DNA of 64,000 bases, taken from contig NZ_LWHQ01000008.1 in NCBI RefSeq assembly GCF_001653715.1, forward strand, positions 66,646 to 130,645, written 5' to 3'. This document shows positions 40,453 through 48,832 of this stretch, one piece after another. The translations under genes and the position numbers were made by a program. Within the stretch, counting starts at the first letter, position 1; each line of letters opens with the position of its first letter. The DNA comes from Methylobacterium platani. Its GTDB lineage: Bacteria; Pseudomonadota; Alphaproteobacteria; Rhizobiales; Beijerinckiaceae. The notes under the pieces were generated by a model, which was not told the origin of the DNA, ran no database searches, and was given only the letters and a program-made list of their open reading frames with translations.

Positions 40453-41384
40453 GCCGCGCGCACCACCGCCTTGCCGTAGCGGCGCTCCAGGCGCCGCACG
40501 GTGAAGTGGCCGCGGGCGACCGCCTGGAAATGGTCCATGAAGGCGGTGTTGACGGCGGCCCCCCCGAGGGCGCCGAGCACCGGCACGGCCTGCGCGGCGA
40601 GCTTCTGCGACACCACGCCCCCGAAGCGGGCGCCGACCTGGCCGGCAAAGCGCATCAGCGCCGGCGCGCTCTCGTCGACGAGGCCGCGCCCGGCGGCGTA
40701 GCGGGCCGCTTCCGACATCGCCTTGGCGAGCGCACCGCGCACCGCGAAATAGCCGCTCTCGGCCGCGTTCCCGGCCGGCGCCTCGGCGTCGGTCCGAGCC
40801 GGACCGCGGCCGCCGAGGGCGAAGACCTGCATGCAGGCGAGCGCGGCCTCCGGATCGCCCAGGTCCTCGCCCTCGCGCTGGGCGATCTCGGCGATCGAGC
40901 GCAGCATCAGGGTGGTGGAGAGCGGCAGCTCGACCGCGAGGGTGGACAGGCCGAAGGCGCCCCCGATGGCGCCCGAGACCGCCGCCAGCGCCTTGTGGCC
41001 GCGGTCGCCGGGCGGGAACCGCTCGAGGAGCTCCATCGCGCGGGTGCGCCAGGACGGGGAGATCTCGGGTCCGAGGGGCGCGAGGGCGCCGGGCTCGGCG
41101 CCCGTCTCCGCCGCCTTCGGCAGGGTGGCGAGCGCGACGTGGAGCGCGCCGCGCATCGCGGTCTCGGTGGCGTGGCCGACCGCGTCCATCACCGGCGCCG
41201 GCAGGGCGCGGGTGATCAGGTCGAGGGGGGCGCCGGCCATGGCCGAGAGCCGGCCGGCGAGGCTCGGCCGCTCCAGGGCGGAGACCGCCCGGCGCAGGGC
41301 CGCACGGTCCTCGGCGCTCAGGGGCTCCGGCGCCCCGAGCGGGACCGGGGACGGGGCGGGCTCGACGGCGACGATCTCGGACAC
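40416..41384 (-). CDS. EcsC family protein
   Basis: A 322-residue protein matching the EcsC family, originally named from a Bacillus ABC-transporter operon but of unknown function. The conserved core runs from PLDLITRALPAPVMDAVGHA through the weakly hydrophobic KALAAVSGAIGGAFGLSTLA segment to VVSQKLAAQAVPVLGALGGA and NTAFMDHFQAVARGHF. The amphipathic hydrophobic stretches suggest membrane association without clear transmembrane helices. The start is a GTG at 41384 with GAGGGAG six bases before it. Its 3' end overlaps the aminopeptidase gene on the other strand. Confidence 0.82.
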   Translation of the reverse strand: MSEIVAVEPAPSPVPLGAPEPLSAEDRAALRRAVSALERPSLAGRLSAMAGAPLDLITRALPAPVMDAVGHATETAMRGALHVALATLPKAAETGAEPGALAPLGPEISPSWRTRAMELLERFPPGDRGHKALAAVSGAIGGAFGLSTLAVELPLSTTLMLRSIAEIAQREGEDLGDPEAALACMQVFALGGRGPARTDAEAPAGNAAESGYFAVRGALAKAMSEAARYAAGRGLVDESAPALMRFAGQVGARFGGVVSQKLAAQAVPVLGALGGAAVNTAFMDHFQAVARGHFTVRRLERRYGKAVVRAAYEAERAALGTA

Positions 41385-41499
41385 GGGCGCTCCCTCGCGG
41401 ACAACACAGCTCGCGGGATAAAGCTGGGGCGCCGGGGGCGGGTTCCGCAAGGGGCGGATGATGGGGCGGAAGGCGGGGCGGTGCGCCGTCCGCTCCCCG

Positions 41500-42846
41500 T
41501 CAGGCCCGGGCCGGCAGCTCCTCCCGCGGCGCCGGCTCGGTCTCGCCGGGCAGCAGCCGCAAGGCCAGGCAGAGCAGGGTCACCGGGATGCCGACCGCGG
41601 AGGTCAGGACGAAGAAGGTTGGGTAGCCGAGGGACTCGACGGCGAAGCCCGACAGGCCGCCGACGAACTTGCCCGGCAGGGCGTAGAGCGAGGAGAGCAG
41701 CGCGTACTGGGTCGCCGCGAAGGCCGGCGAGGTCAGGCTCGACATGTAGGCGATGAGCGCCGTGCCCGCGAAGGCGCCGGCGAAGTTGTCGATGCTGATG
41801 CTGGCCACCAGCAGCGGCAGGTCGTGGCCGGCGAGCGCCAGCCAGGCGAACATCAGGTTCGAGGCCGAGGCGGCGATCCCCCCGATGAGGAGCGCCGGGT
41901 AGAGGCCGAGCCGGCTCACCGCGATGCCGCCCGCGAAGGCCCCGGCGATGCCGATCCAGACGCCGTAGACCTTCGAGACCGTGGCGATCTCCGACAGGGA
42001 GAACTGCATGTCGATGTAGAGCGGGTTCGCCATGATGCCCGAGACGATGTCGGGCAGGCGGTAGACGGTGATGAGCGCCAGGATCAGCACCAGCCCCGTG
42101 CCCTTGCGGCGCACCAGGTCCGAGAACGGGTCGACCACCGCCTCGCGCAAGGCGTGGCGCCAGCCGCGCCGGGGCCCGGGATCCCTGGCCTGGACCTTCG
42201 GCGCCGCGAGCGTGCCGGCGACGGCGAGCAGCATCAGGGCCGCCATGCTGGCATAGGCCGGGGCCCAGCCGAAGGCGTCGGCGACGAACAGCGCGCCGGC
42301 CCCGGCGCAGATCCGCGCGAGGCTGTAGCCGAGCTGGTAGGAGGCCAGCATCATGCCCTGGCGCTCGGTCGGGGCGGAATCGATGCGCCAGCCGTCGACG
42401 ACGATGTCCTGGGTCGCGGAGGCGAAGGCGATGACGAGCGCGCAGACCACGGTGTAGCCGAGCGAGGCCGCCGGATCGCCCCGGCTCATCGCGATCAGCC
42501 CCGCCGCCACGGCCAGTTGCGCCAGCAGCATCCAGGCCCGGCGCCGGCCGAGGAGCCGCGACAGCACGGGCAGGTCGACCCGGTCGATGACCGGGGCCCA
42601 GAGGAACTTCAGCGTGTAGGCGAGCGAGACGTAGCTGAGGAGCCCGATGCTCGAGCGCTCGATGCCGGCGCTGCGCAGCCAGGCCGACAGGGTGGCGAAG
42701 ACGAGCAGGATCGGCAGGCCGGCGCCGAAGCCGAGCACCAGCATCATCGCCATGCGCCGGTCCGCCGCCACGTCCCGCAGGGTGGCGCGGGTGCGGGCGA
42801 GCCAGCCCGCCCCCTGTCTCCCGGCCGTCGTCGTCATCGCGCTCAC
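41500..42846 (-). CDS. ampG: MFS transporter, AmpG family muropeptide permease
   Basis: A 448-residue membrane protein with 12 to 14 hydrophobic segments. The opening GFGAGLPILLVFATLSAWLR and the following SYVSLAYTLKFLWAPVIDRV are the diagnostic AmpG motifs, and FASATQDIVVDGWRID is the second conserved loop. AmpG imports anhydromuropeptides released during cell-wall turnover for recycling and links to AmpR-controlled beta-lactamase in some bacteria; no ampR or ampC is near. The start is a GTG at 42846 with GGGAGG five bases upstream. It is divergent from the LOV kinase gene. Confidence 0.85.
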   Translation of the reverse strand: MSAMTTTAGRQGAGWLARTRATLRDVAADRRMAMMLVLGFGAGLPILLVFATLSAWLRSAGIERSSIGLLSYVSLAYTLKFLWAPVIDRVDLPVLSRLLGRRRAWMLLAQLAVAAGLIAMSRGDPAASLGYTVVCALVIAFASATQDIVVDGWRIDSAPTERQGMMLASYQLGYSLARICAGAGALFVADAFGWAPAYASMAALMLLAVAGTLAAPKVQARDPGPRRGWRHALREAVVDPFSDLVRRKGTGLVLILALITVYRLPDIVSGIMANPLYIDMQFSLSEIATVSKVYGVWIGIAGAFAGGIAVSRLGLYPALLIGGIAASASNLMFAWLALAGHDLPLLVASISIDNFAGAFAGTALIAYMSSLTSPAFAATQYALLSSLYALPGKFVGGLSGFAVESLGYPTFFVLTSAVGIPVTLLCLALRLLPGETEPAPREELPARA

Positions 42847-43059
42847 TCGTCCTCCCAGAGGCCTGCGGCGGGTCCCGGCGCCGCGCCCGTCGCCGGCCGC
42901 GGATTCGACCCCAGGATATGGGCGGGATCATGATGGACGAAGGATTAACATTGCATCCACCGGAGCTTACCTTGCCGTCGGGAACCCCGGCCACGGTCGC
43001 GGGTTCGCTGGATGGACGGGGACGATCGGCCCGGCGGGGCCGTCCATTTGCGAGGGCGG

Positions 43060-44202
43060 ATGTTCGGGTTGGACGCTCCAGGGCTGGCCGAGACGACGAA
43101 GACCGCGCCCGCGGCCGATGAGCCGTTCCTGGCCGCCTTCCGGGCGAGCGCGGCGCCGATGGTCATGACCGACCCGCGCCGGCCCGACAATCCGATCGTC
43201 TTCGCCAACCCGGCCTTCTGCCGCCTCACCGGCTACGCGCCGGAAGAGGTGCTCGGCCGCAACTGCCGCTTCCTCCAGGGGCCCGACACCGATCCCGCCG
43301 CCATCGCCCGGGTGCGCGAGGCGGTGGCGGCGGGCGAGCCGCTGCAGGTCGACATCCTGAACTACCGCAAGGACGGCCGCCCGTTCTGGAACGCCATGAC
43401 GCTCACCCCGGTGCGCGACGAGACCGGGGCCGTGCGCTCCTACTTCGCGGTCCTGAGCGACGTCACCCGGACCCGCCAGGCCGAGCGGGCGCTGGCGCGG
43501 GAGAAGGACGGGCTCGCCCAGGACCTCGAGGCGCGCAACCGGGCACTCCAGACCGCCCTCGACCAGCAGACCGCCCTGCTGCACGAGGTCGACCACCGGG
43601 TGAAGAACAACCTGCAGGTCATCTCCTCGCTGGTGCTGCTCAAGGCGCGGCGCGCCCGCGACGCCGCCTGCCGCGACGTGCTGCGCAGCATGGCCGACCG
43701 CATCGGGGCGCTCGCCACCGTCCACCGCCTGCTCTACGCGCTGAGCGACGTCGCCCGCTTCGACCTGCGCGACTTCGCCGACGAGTTCGCGGCCGAGCTC
43801 GAGGCCGGCATCGACCCCGACCGGATCGCCCTCGCGATCGACGTCGAGGCGGTGGCGGTCCCGGCCTCAATGGCCGCGCCCCTGGCGCTCCTGGTGCACG
43901 AACTCTCCGTCAACGCGGTCCGGCACGCCTTTCCGGGAGATCGCCGCGGCCGGGTCGCCATCACGGCGCGGGCCGAGGGCGAGGGCCTGATCCTCGAGGT
44001 CAGCGACGACGGGATCGGCCTGCCCGCGCAATCCGACAACCCGGAAGGCTTCGGCCGCGACCTCGCCGGCATGCTGGTGCGCCAGCTGCGCGGCAGCCTG
44101 ACCTTCGAGGACCTGGAACCCGGCACGCGGGCGCGGGTCGTCCTGCCGCTCGTCCCGCCGCTCGCCGCGACGGCGGGACAGGCCCCGGGACAGGGCCTTT
44201 GA
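43060..44202 (+). CDS. LOV-domain histidine kinase (HisKA_2 type)
   Basis: A 380-residue soluble blue-light sensor kinase. The PAS/LOV domain spans about residues 22-138 and contains GRNCRFLQG, with Cys69 as the expected flavin-adduct cysteine. A short coiled coil connects to the HisKA_2 domain with LLHEVDHRVKNNLQVISSL (phospho-His about 179), and the ATPase part has ELSVNAVRHAFPG and VSDDGIGLPA. This matches LOV kinases of the alphaproteobacterial general stress response and related pathways. I use the ATG at 43060, preceded by GAGGG; an upstream ATG at 43012 would add 16 residues. Its stop overlaps the start of the response regulator gene by four bases (TTGA). Confidence 0.88.
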   Translation: MFGLDAPGLAETTKTAPAADEPFLAAFRASAAPMVMTDPRRPDNPIVFANPAFCRLTGYAPEEVLGRNCRFLQGPDTDPAAIARVREAVAAGEPLQVDILNYRKDGRPFWNAMTLTPVRDETGAVRSYFAVLSDVTRTRQAERALAREKDGLAQDLEARNRALQTALDQQTALLHEVDHRVKNNLQVISSLVLLKARRARDAACRDVLRSMADRIGALATVHRLLYALSDVARFDLRDFADEFAAELEAGIDPDRIALAIDVEAVAVPASMAAPLALLVHELSVNAVRHAFPGDRRGRVAITARAEGEGLILEVSDDGIGLPAQSDNPEGFGRDLAGMLVRQLRGSLTFEDLEPGTRARVVLPLVPPLAATAGQAPGQGL

Positions 44203-44636
44203 ACGCGGGCGGCCTGCGGGTCCTGATCGTCGAGGACGAGGTGTTCATCGCCCTCGAGCTCGAATGCCTGCTGGAGGAGGCCGGCCACGTGCCGGTCGGG
44301 GTCGCGACCCGCTCGGGCGAGGCGATCGCCCTCGCCCGCGACCTCGCACCCGACGTCGCCCTCGTCGACATCCATCTCGCCGACGGCCCGACCGGCGTCG
44401 CGGTGGCCCAGGCGCTGAGCGCGCAGCCGGGGACCACGGTGCTGTTCACCACCGCCAACGCCAAGCGCGTCCCGGCGGATTTCGCCGGGGCCGCCGGGAT
44501 CATCGCCAAGCCCTATTCCGAGCGGGTGATCCGGGCGGCCCTCGCCTATGTCGCGGGGCGCTATCACGGCGGCGTGCCGACGGAGCCGCCGGACGGGGTG
44601 GTGATGGCGCGGGGGCCGGCTTCCGGCACGCCCTGA
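44199..44636 (+). CDS. Single-domain response regulator
   Basis: A 145-residue receiver domain with the acidic pocket in LIVEDEV (Glu12, Asp13), the phospho-acceptor Asp57 in ALVDIHL, Thr84/85 and Lys104 in IAKPYSE. There is no output domain, so it passes a signal by protein contact or acts as a phosphate sink. The start is a TTG at 44199 overlapping the kinase stop codon, which makes it the natural partner of the LOV kinase. A 25-residue tail follows the receiver fold. Confidence 0.85.
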   Translation: MNAGGLRVLIVEDEVFIALELECLLEEAGHVPVGVATRSGEAIALARDLAPDVALVDIHLADGPTGVAVAQALSAQPGTTVLFTTANAKRVPADFAGAAGIIAKPYSERVIRAALAYVAGRYHGGVPTEPPDGVVMARGPASGTP

Positions 44637-44960
44637 CCACGATCCGGCCGGACCGGCCTTCCGGGTCCCGGCGCCACCTCGTCCCGCGTGACGGATCCGA
44701 CAGCCGGGCGAGCTTTCGCGGGCATCGCGTGACCGGAGCGCACCGGCGGCGCTCCACAGGCCGGAGCGAGGCCGCGACCCGTCATCCGGCCGGGCGCCGG
44801 ACGATCCATTTTCCAGTTTCGGAAATGATTTTTTCCAAAATTAAAACAATCATGCAATGTTGAATTGGCGAGCGGTCGTCTTGTCTGCTTTTGATACCGT
44901 GATGAATTGACAATCGACTCCGAATCAAATCACCTGACGCGGTGGAAATGGAGGCGACAT
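44637..44960. other. AT-rich spacer after the response regulator
   Basis: GC content falls sharply from about 44810 (TTTTCCAAAATTAAAAC and similar). I see no gene in this stretch; it leads into a tiny ORF and the NUDIX gene and looks like the edge of a foreign or relaxed segment. Confidence 0.55.
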
Positions 44961-45050
44961 ATGACTATCGGCATTGATATTTTTGGCTATAATGCAGAAT
45001 TGCTGCAGACATATGTCGACACCGGCATGAGACTGCCCTCGATATCATGA
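44961..45050 (+). CDS. Candidate 29-residue small protein
   Basis: A short frame, MTIGIDIFGYNAELLQTYVD and nine more residues, with a canonical GGAGG six bases before its ATG. It lies in AT-rich DNA 63 bases upstream of the NUDIX gene, in the same direction. It contains a palindromic GACATATGTC. No homologue is recognised. It may be a leader peptide, a small toxin-like or regulatory protein, or chance. Confidence 0.35.
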   Translation: MTIGIDIFGYNAELLQTYVDTGMRLPSIS

Positions 45051-45113
45051 TGTAAATTTCATGCAAGACTACGATTACGCAATGATTTCTCAATACTGCG
45101 ATGGTGGCGGAAC

Positions 45114-45698
45114 ATGCAAGCCTATTTAGCGCTCTCAGACGGTGACGGTGATTTCGTGGTCGCCCAGAAGCAGGAGTTCTGCAGCTTCTGGGACGGCATG
45201 ATTCGCGATAGGCAACTCGTCAACCAAGCGGGACAATGGTGCTTCCCGGGCGGCAAAGTCGAGCCCGGGGAGAACGCGATCACGGCCGCGCTCAGGGAGT
45301 TCCAGCAGGAAACCGGCATCGAGACCGGCGGCTGGGCGCCTCGCTGCAGCATCGCCTTCGACTACAAATCCGACACCAACAACGTGGTGTTCAGCCTCGT
45401 CCACTGCACCATTCCCTCCAGTCAGACGATCAGCGTGACGGGGATCAACCGCCTGATCGAGAAAAACATTTCAGGCAGTCAAGGCCGCCCGACCGGGGCG
45501 CTGGTCACCGACTGGGAATTGCAGCGTACGATCATGGTGCCGAGAAAGATCCTGCCGAACATCCTGGGCGTCCGCGTCGCCGTCGGCGACGAGGCCAAGC
45601 GTGCGATCGCCAAGCTTCGCCCCAACGATCACAGCCAGGCGATCGACTGGTACGGCTGGATGGCCGAGGCCTTGAACAAGAACGCGCCGCAATCCTAG
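45114..45698 (+). CDS. NUDIX hydrolase with a variant Nudix box
   Basis: A 194-residue NUDIX-fold protein. The Nudix box reads GKVEPGE, then seven residues, then REFQQETGI, so it matches GX5EX7REUXEEXGU except that the first Glu of the EE pair is Gln. The remaining two Glu ligands are present and activity on a nucleoside-diphosphate-linked substrate is still possible. The C-terminal 90 residues have no recognisable motif. The base composition is lower in GC than the neighbours and the gene sits in an AT-rich island, which suggests transfer. A 22-residue frame starting at 45061 overlaps its first codons. Confidence 0.78.
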   Translation: MQAYLALSDGDGDFVVAQKQEFCSFWDGMIRDRQLVNQAGQWCFPGGKVEPGENAITAALREFQQETGIETGGWAPRCSIAFDYKSDTNNVVFSLVHCTIPSSQTISVTGINRLIEKNISGSQGRPTGALVTDWELQRTIMVPRKILPNILGVRVAVGDEAKRAIAKLRPNDHSQAIDWYGWMAEALNKNAPQS

Positions 45699-45706
45699 AC
45701 GGCGGG

Positions 45707-45744
45707 CCGCCGCGCGCCGGCAGTTCGGACCTCGGGCGCGGCGG
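45707..45744. terminator. Hairpin after the NUDIX gene
   Basis: CCGCCGCGC (45707-45715) and GCGCGGCGG (45736-45744) form a nine-base stem around a 20-base loop, eight bases after the NUDIX stop. It may serve both the NUDIX gene and the convergent mutS gene. Confidence 0.4.
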
Positions 45745-45804
45745 TCGACCACCGTGCCGGGCCCGTTCCACGGGCTCCGGCGAGTGCGCCGATCGGACGC
45801 CGCG

Positions 45805-48585
45805 TCACCCCTCCGTCCGCGCCGCCTTGAGCCGGTAGAGCGCGTCGAGCGCCTCCCGCGGGCTCAACGCATCCGGGTCCAGCCCGTCGAGGAGCCGGCC
45901 GACCGGGTCGGGCCTCTCGACCGGCGGAGCCGGCGGCGGGGGAGCGGCCGGCATCGCGGAGAAGAGCGGCAGCTCGGCGGGCGCCTTCCGCCGTCCGGGA
46001 CCGCCCTCCCCCCGCTCCAGCTCGGCGAGCAGGGCCTTGGCGCGGGCGATCACCGGGGCGGGCAGGCCGGCGAGCCGCGCGACCTGGAGGCCGTAGGAGC
46101 GGTCGGCGGCGCCGGGCACGACCTCGTGCAGGAAGACCACGTCGCCCTTCCACTCCGTCACCTTGAGGGTGGCGTTGGAGAGCCGCTCCAGGCGCTGAGC
46201 GAGGCCCGTCAGCTCGTGGAAGTGGGTGGCGAACAGGGCCCGGCAGCCGTTCGCGCCGTGCAGGTGCTCGAGGCAGGCCCAGGCGATCGAGAGGCCGTCG
46301 AAGGTCGCGGTGCCCCGCCCGATCTCGTCGAGCACGACGAGGGAGCGGCGCGTCGCCTGGTTGAGGATCGCGGCGGTCTCGACCATCTCGACCATGAAGG
46401 TGGAGTGGCCCCGCGCCAGGTCGTCGGCGGCCCCGACCCGGGAGAACAGCCGGTCGACGAGGCCGAGATGGGCGTTGGCCGCCGGCACGAAGGCGCCCAT
46501 CTGCGCCAGTACCGCGATGAGCGCGTTCTGGCGCAGGAAGGTCGACTTGCCGCCCATGTTCGGGCCGGTGACGAGGAGGATCCGGCCGGCCTTGTCGCCG
46601 GAGAGGTCGCAGGCATTGGCGATGAACGCTTCGCCCGCCCTGGTCAGGGCCGCCTCGACGACGGGATGGCGCCCGCCCTCGATCCGGAAGGCGAGGCCGT
46701 CGTCGACGACCGGCCGGGTCCAGTTCAGCTCGACGGCGAGCTCCGCATGTGAGGCCGCCACGTCCAGCGCCGCGAGCGCGCCCGCCGCCGCCACGATCGA
46801 ATCCGATTCCGCCATCACGGCGCGTGACAGGCTCTCGAAGATCTCGAGCTCGAGGGCGAGCCCGCGGCCGGCGGCGTTGGCGATCTTCGTCTCCAGCTCA
46901 CCCAGCTCGACGCTGGTGAAGCGCATCGCGTCCACCATGGTCTGGCGGTGGACGAAGGTGGCGCGCCAGGGATCCTTGAGCAGGGTCTCGCCGAAGGCCT
47001 GCGGCACCTCGATGAAGTAGCCGAGCAGGTTGTTGTGCTTGATCCGGAGCGTCCGGCAGCCGGTGTCCGTGGCGTAGCGGGCCTGCAGCCCGGCCACGAC
47101 CTGGCGCGAATCGCGCTGGAGGGTGCGGGTCTCGTCGAGTTCCGCCCGGTAGCCCTCGCGCACGAAGCCGCCGTCGCGGCGCTGGAGCGGCAGGTCGTCG
47201 CCGAGCGAAGCGGCGAGGTCGTCGGCGAGCGCCTCGTCGAACCCGGCGAGGATGCGGGCGGCCTTGCCGATCTCGCCCGGCAGCGCGCCGGCCCCGGCGA
47301 GCGCCGTCGCGATGCCGCGGGCGGCGAGCAGCCCGTCGCGGAGCGCGGCGAGGTCGCGGGGGCCGGCGCGGCCGAGGGAGATCCGCGACAGGGCCCGGGC
47401 CATGTCGGGGGCCCGCGCCAGCTCGGCCCGGAGCTCGGCCCGCAGGGCGCCCTCGGCCACCAGGAACTCGACCGCGTCGTGGCGGCGGCGGATCAGCGCG
47501 AGGTCGGTCGAGGGACCGGCGAGCCGCTCGGCGAGGAGCCGCGCGCCGGCGCCGCCGACGGTGCGGTCGATGGCGGCGAGCAGGCTGCCCGGGCGCTCGC
47601 CCGAGAGGGTGCGGGTGAGTTCGAGGTTCTGGCGCGTCGCCGCATCGATCATCAGGCTCGCGCCCGCCGCCTGGCGGGCCGGCGGGCTCAAGGTCACCTT
47701 GGCGCCGAGCTGGGTGCGGGCGATGTAGTGCAGCACCGCGCCCGCCGCCGCGACCTCGACCCGGCTGAACGTCCCGAAGCCGTCGAGGGTCTGGACGCCG
47801 AACTGCTCCTTCAAGGCCCGCTCGGCCGAGGCCGGATCGACGTCGCCGCGGCCGACCGGGGTGACGGCGGCCCTGGTGTCGCGCCACAGGCGGGAGAGGT
47901 CGGGATCCTGGTGGATGGCGTCGCCCATCACGATCTCGCGCGGGTCGAGCCGGGCGATCTCGGCGGCGAGCCCGGCGCCGTCGACCTCGCCGAGGGAGAA
48001 ACGCCCGGTCGAGATGTCGACGGCGGCCAGGCCGTAGCACCAGGCCGAGTCCGACGCGCGGCGGCGGGCGAGCGCCAGCAGCACGTTGGCCCGGCCGGGA
48101 TCGAGCAGGCGGTCTTCCGTGATGGTGCCGGGCGTGACGAGGCGCACGACCTCGCGCCGCACCACCGATTTCGAGCCGCGCTTCTTGGCCTCCGCCGGAT
48201 CCTCGGTCTGCTCGCAGACCGCGACCCGGTGGCCGAGCCCGATCAGGCGCTGGAGGTAGTCGTCCGAGCGCTCGACCGGCACGCCGCACATCGGGATGTC
48301 GGCACCCGCATGCTTGCCCCGGCGGGTGAGCACGATGCCCAAGGCCCGCGAGGCGGTCTCGGCGTCCTCGAAGAACAGCTCGTAGAAATCCCCCATGCGG
48401 TAGAACAGCAGGGAATCGGGATTGGCGGCCTTGATCTCGATGTACTGCGCCATCATCGGCGAGACCTTGGCCTCGTCGTCGGCGGCGGCGGCCCGGCGGG
48501 TGCGGGCGGGGGCTACGGGCGCCTCGTCGGTCGGCTCGTAAGCCTCGTCGCGCAGGCGGCGGCCGGTGTCGCTGTCCATCGTCAT
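45805..48585 (-). CDS. mutS: DNA mismatch repair protein MutS
   Basis: A 926-residue MutS that recognises mismatches and small loops and starts repair with MutL. The mismatch-binding N-terminal domain contains [15 protein letters not shown], with the Phe-x-Glu (FYE) mismatch contact. The ATPase end has the P-loop [14 protein letters not shown] and Walker [16 protein letters not shown]. An N-terminal extension of about 45 residues is Ala/Arg-rich, as in related bacteria. I use the ATG at 48585; an ATG two codons later is equally possible. It is divergent from maeB across 247 bases, a gene order seen in other members of the group. Confidence 0.95.
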   Translation of the reverse strand: MTMDSDTGRRLRDEAYEPTDEAPVAPARTRRAAAADDEAKVSPMMAQYIEIKAANPDSLLFYRMGDFYELFFEDAETASRALGIVLTRRGKHAGADIPMCGVPVERSDDYLQRLIGLGHRVAVCEQTEDPAEAKKRGSKSVVRREVVRLVTPGTITEDRLLDPGRANVLLALARRRASDSAWCYGLAAVDISTGRFSLGEVDGAGLAAEIARLDPREIVMGDAIHQDPDLSRLWRDTRAAVTPVGRGDVDPASAERALKEQFGVQTLDGFGTFSRVEVAAAGAVLHYIARTQLGAKVTLSPPARQAAGASLMIDAATRQNLELTRTLSGERPGSLLAAIDRTVGGAGARLLAERLAGPSTDLALIRRRHDAVEFLVAEGALRAELRAELARAPDMARALSRISLGRAGPRDLAALRDGLLAARGIATALAGAGALPGEIGKAARILAGFDEALADDLAASLGDDLPLQRRDGGFVREGYRAELDETRTLQRDSRQVVAGLQARYATDTGCRTLRIKHNNLLGYFIEVPQAFGETLLKDPWRATFVHRQTMVDAMRFTSVELGELETKIANAAGRGLALELEIFESLSRAVMAESDSIVAAAGALAALDVAASHAELAVELNWTRPVVDDGLAFRIEGGRHPVVEAALTRAGEAFIANACDLSGDKAGRILLVTGPNMGGKSTFLRQNALIAVLAQMGAFVPAANAHLGLVDRLFSRVGAADDLARGHSTFMVEMVETAAILNQATRRSLVVLDEIGRGTATFDGLSIAWACLEHLHGANGCRALFATHFHELTGLAQRLERLSNATLKVTEWKGDVVFLHEVVPGAADRSYGLQVARLAGLPAPVIARAKALLAELERGEGGPGRRKAPAELPLFSAMPAAPPPPAPPVERPDPVGRLLDGLDPDALSPREALDALYRLKAARTEG

Positions 48586-48750
48586 GAGATCGGGGGCTGT
48601 CGTCGGGTCCGCGGCGAAGTGGTCTGCCAGACTAACAGAGGTGTGCGGCCACGCTCCAGACCGGCACAACGGGGATGATGGGGATCGTCGTCCCCGGCTG
48701 AAATGTCGTGCCGGCCGGCGTCGGCGCCGCAGCACCGCTTGAGCCGGCCC

Positions 48751-48776
48751 GGTCATGGCCCTAAGGGGTCATGGCC
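48751..48776. repeat. Two 10-bp direct repeats before maeB
   Basis: GGTCATGGCC is repeated with a 16-base period (48751-48760, 48767-48776), with similar flanks. It lies 57-82 bases upstream of the maeB start in the mutS-maeB spacer. Confidence 0.6.
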
Positions 48777-48832
48777 GTAGGGGACGTGTCCCGCCCGTCC
48801 GCGTGATCCTGTCGTTGAAAGAAGAGCCTGGC

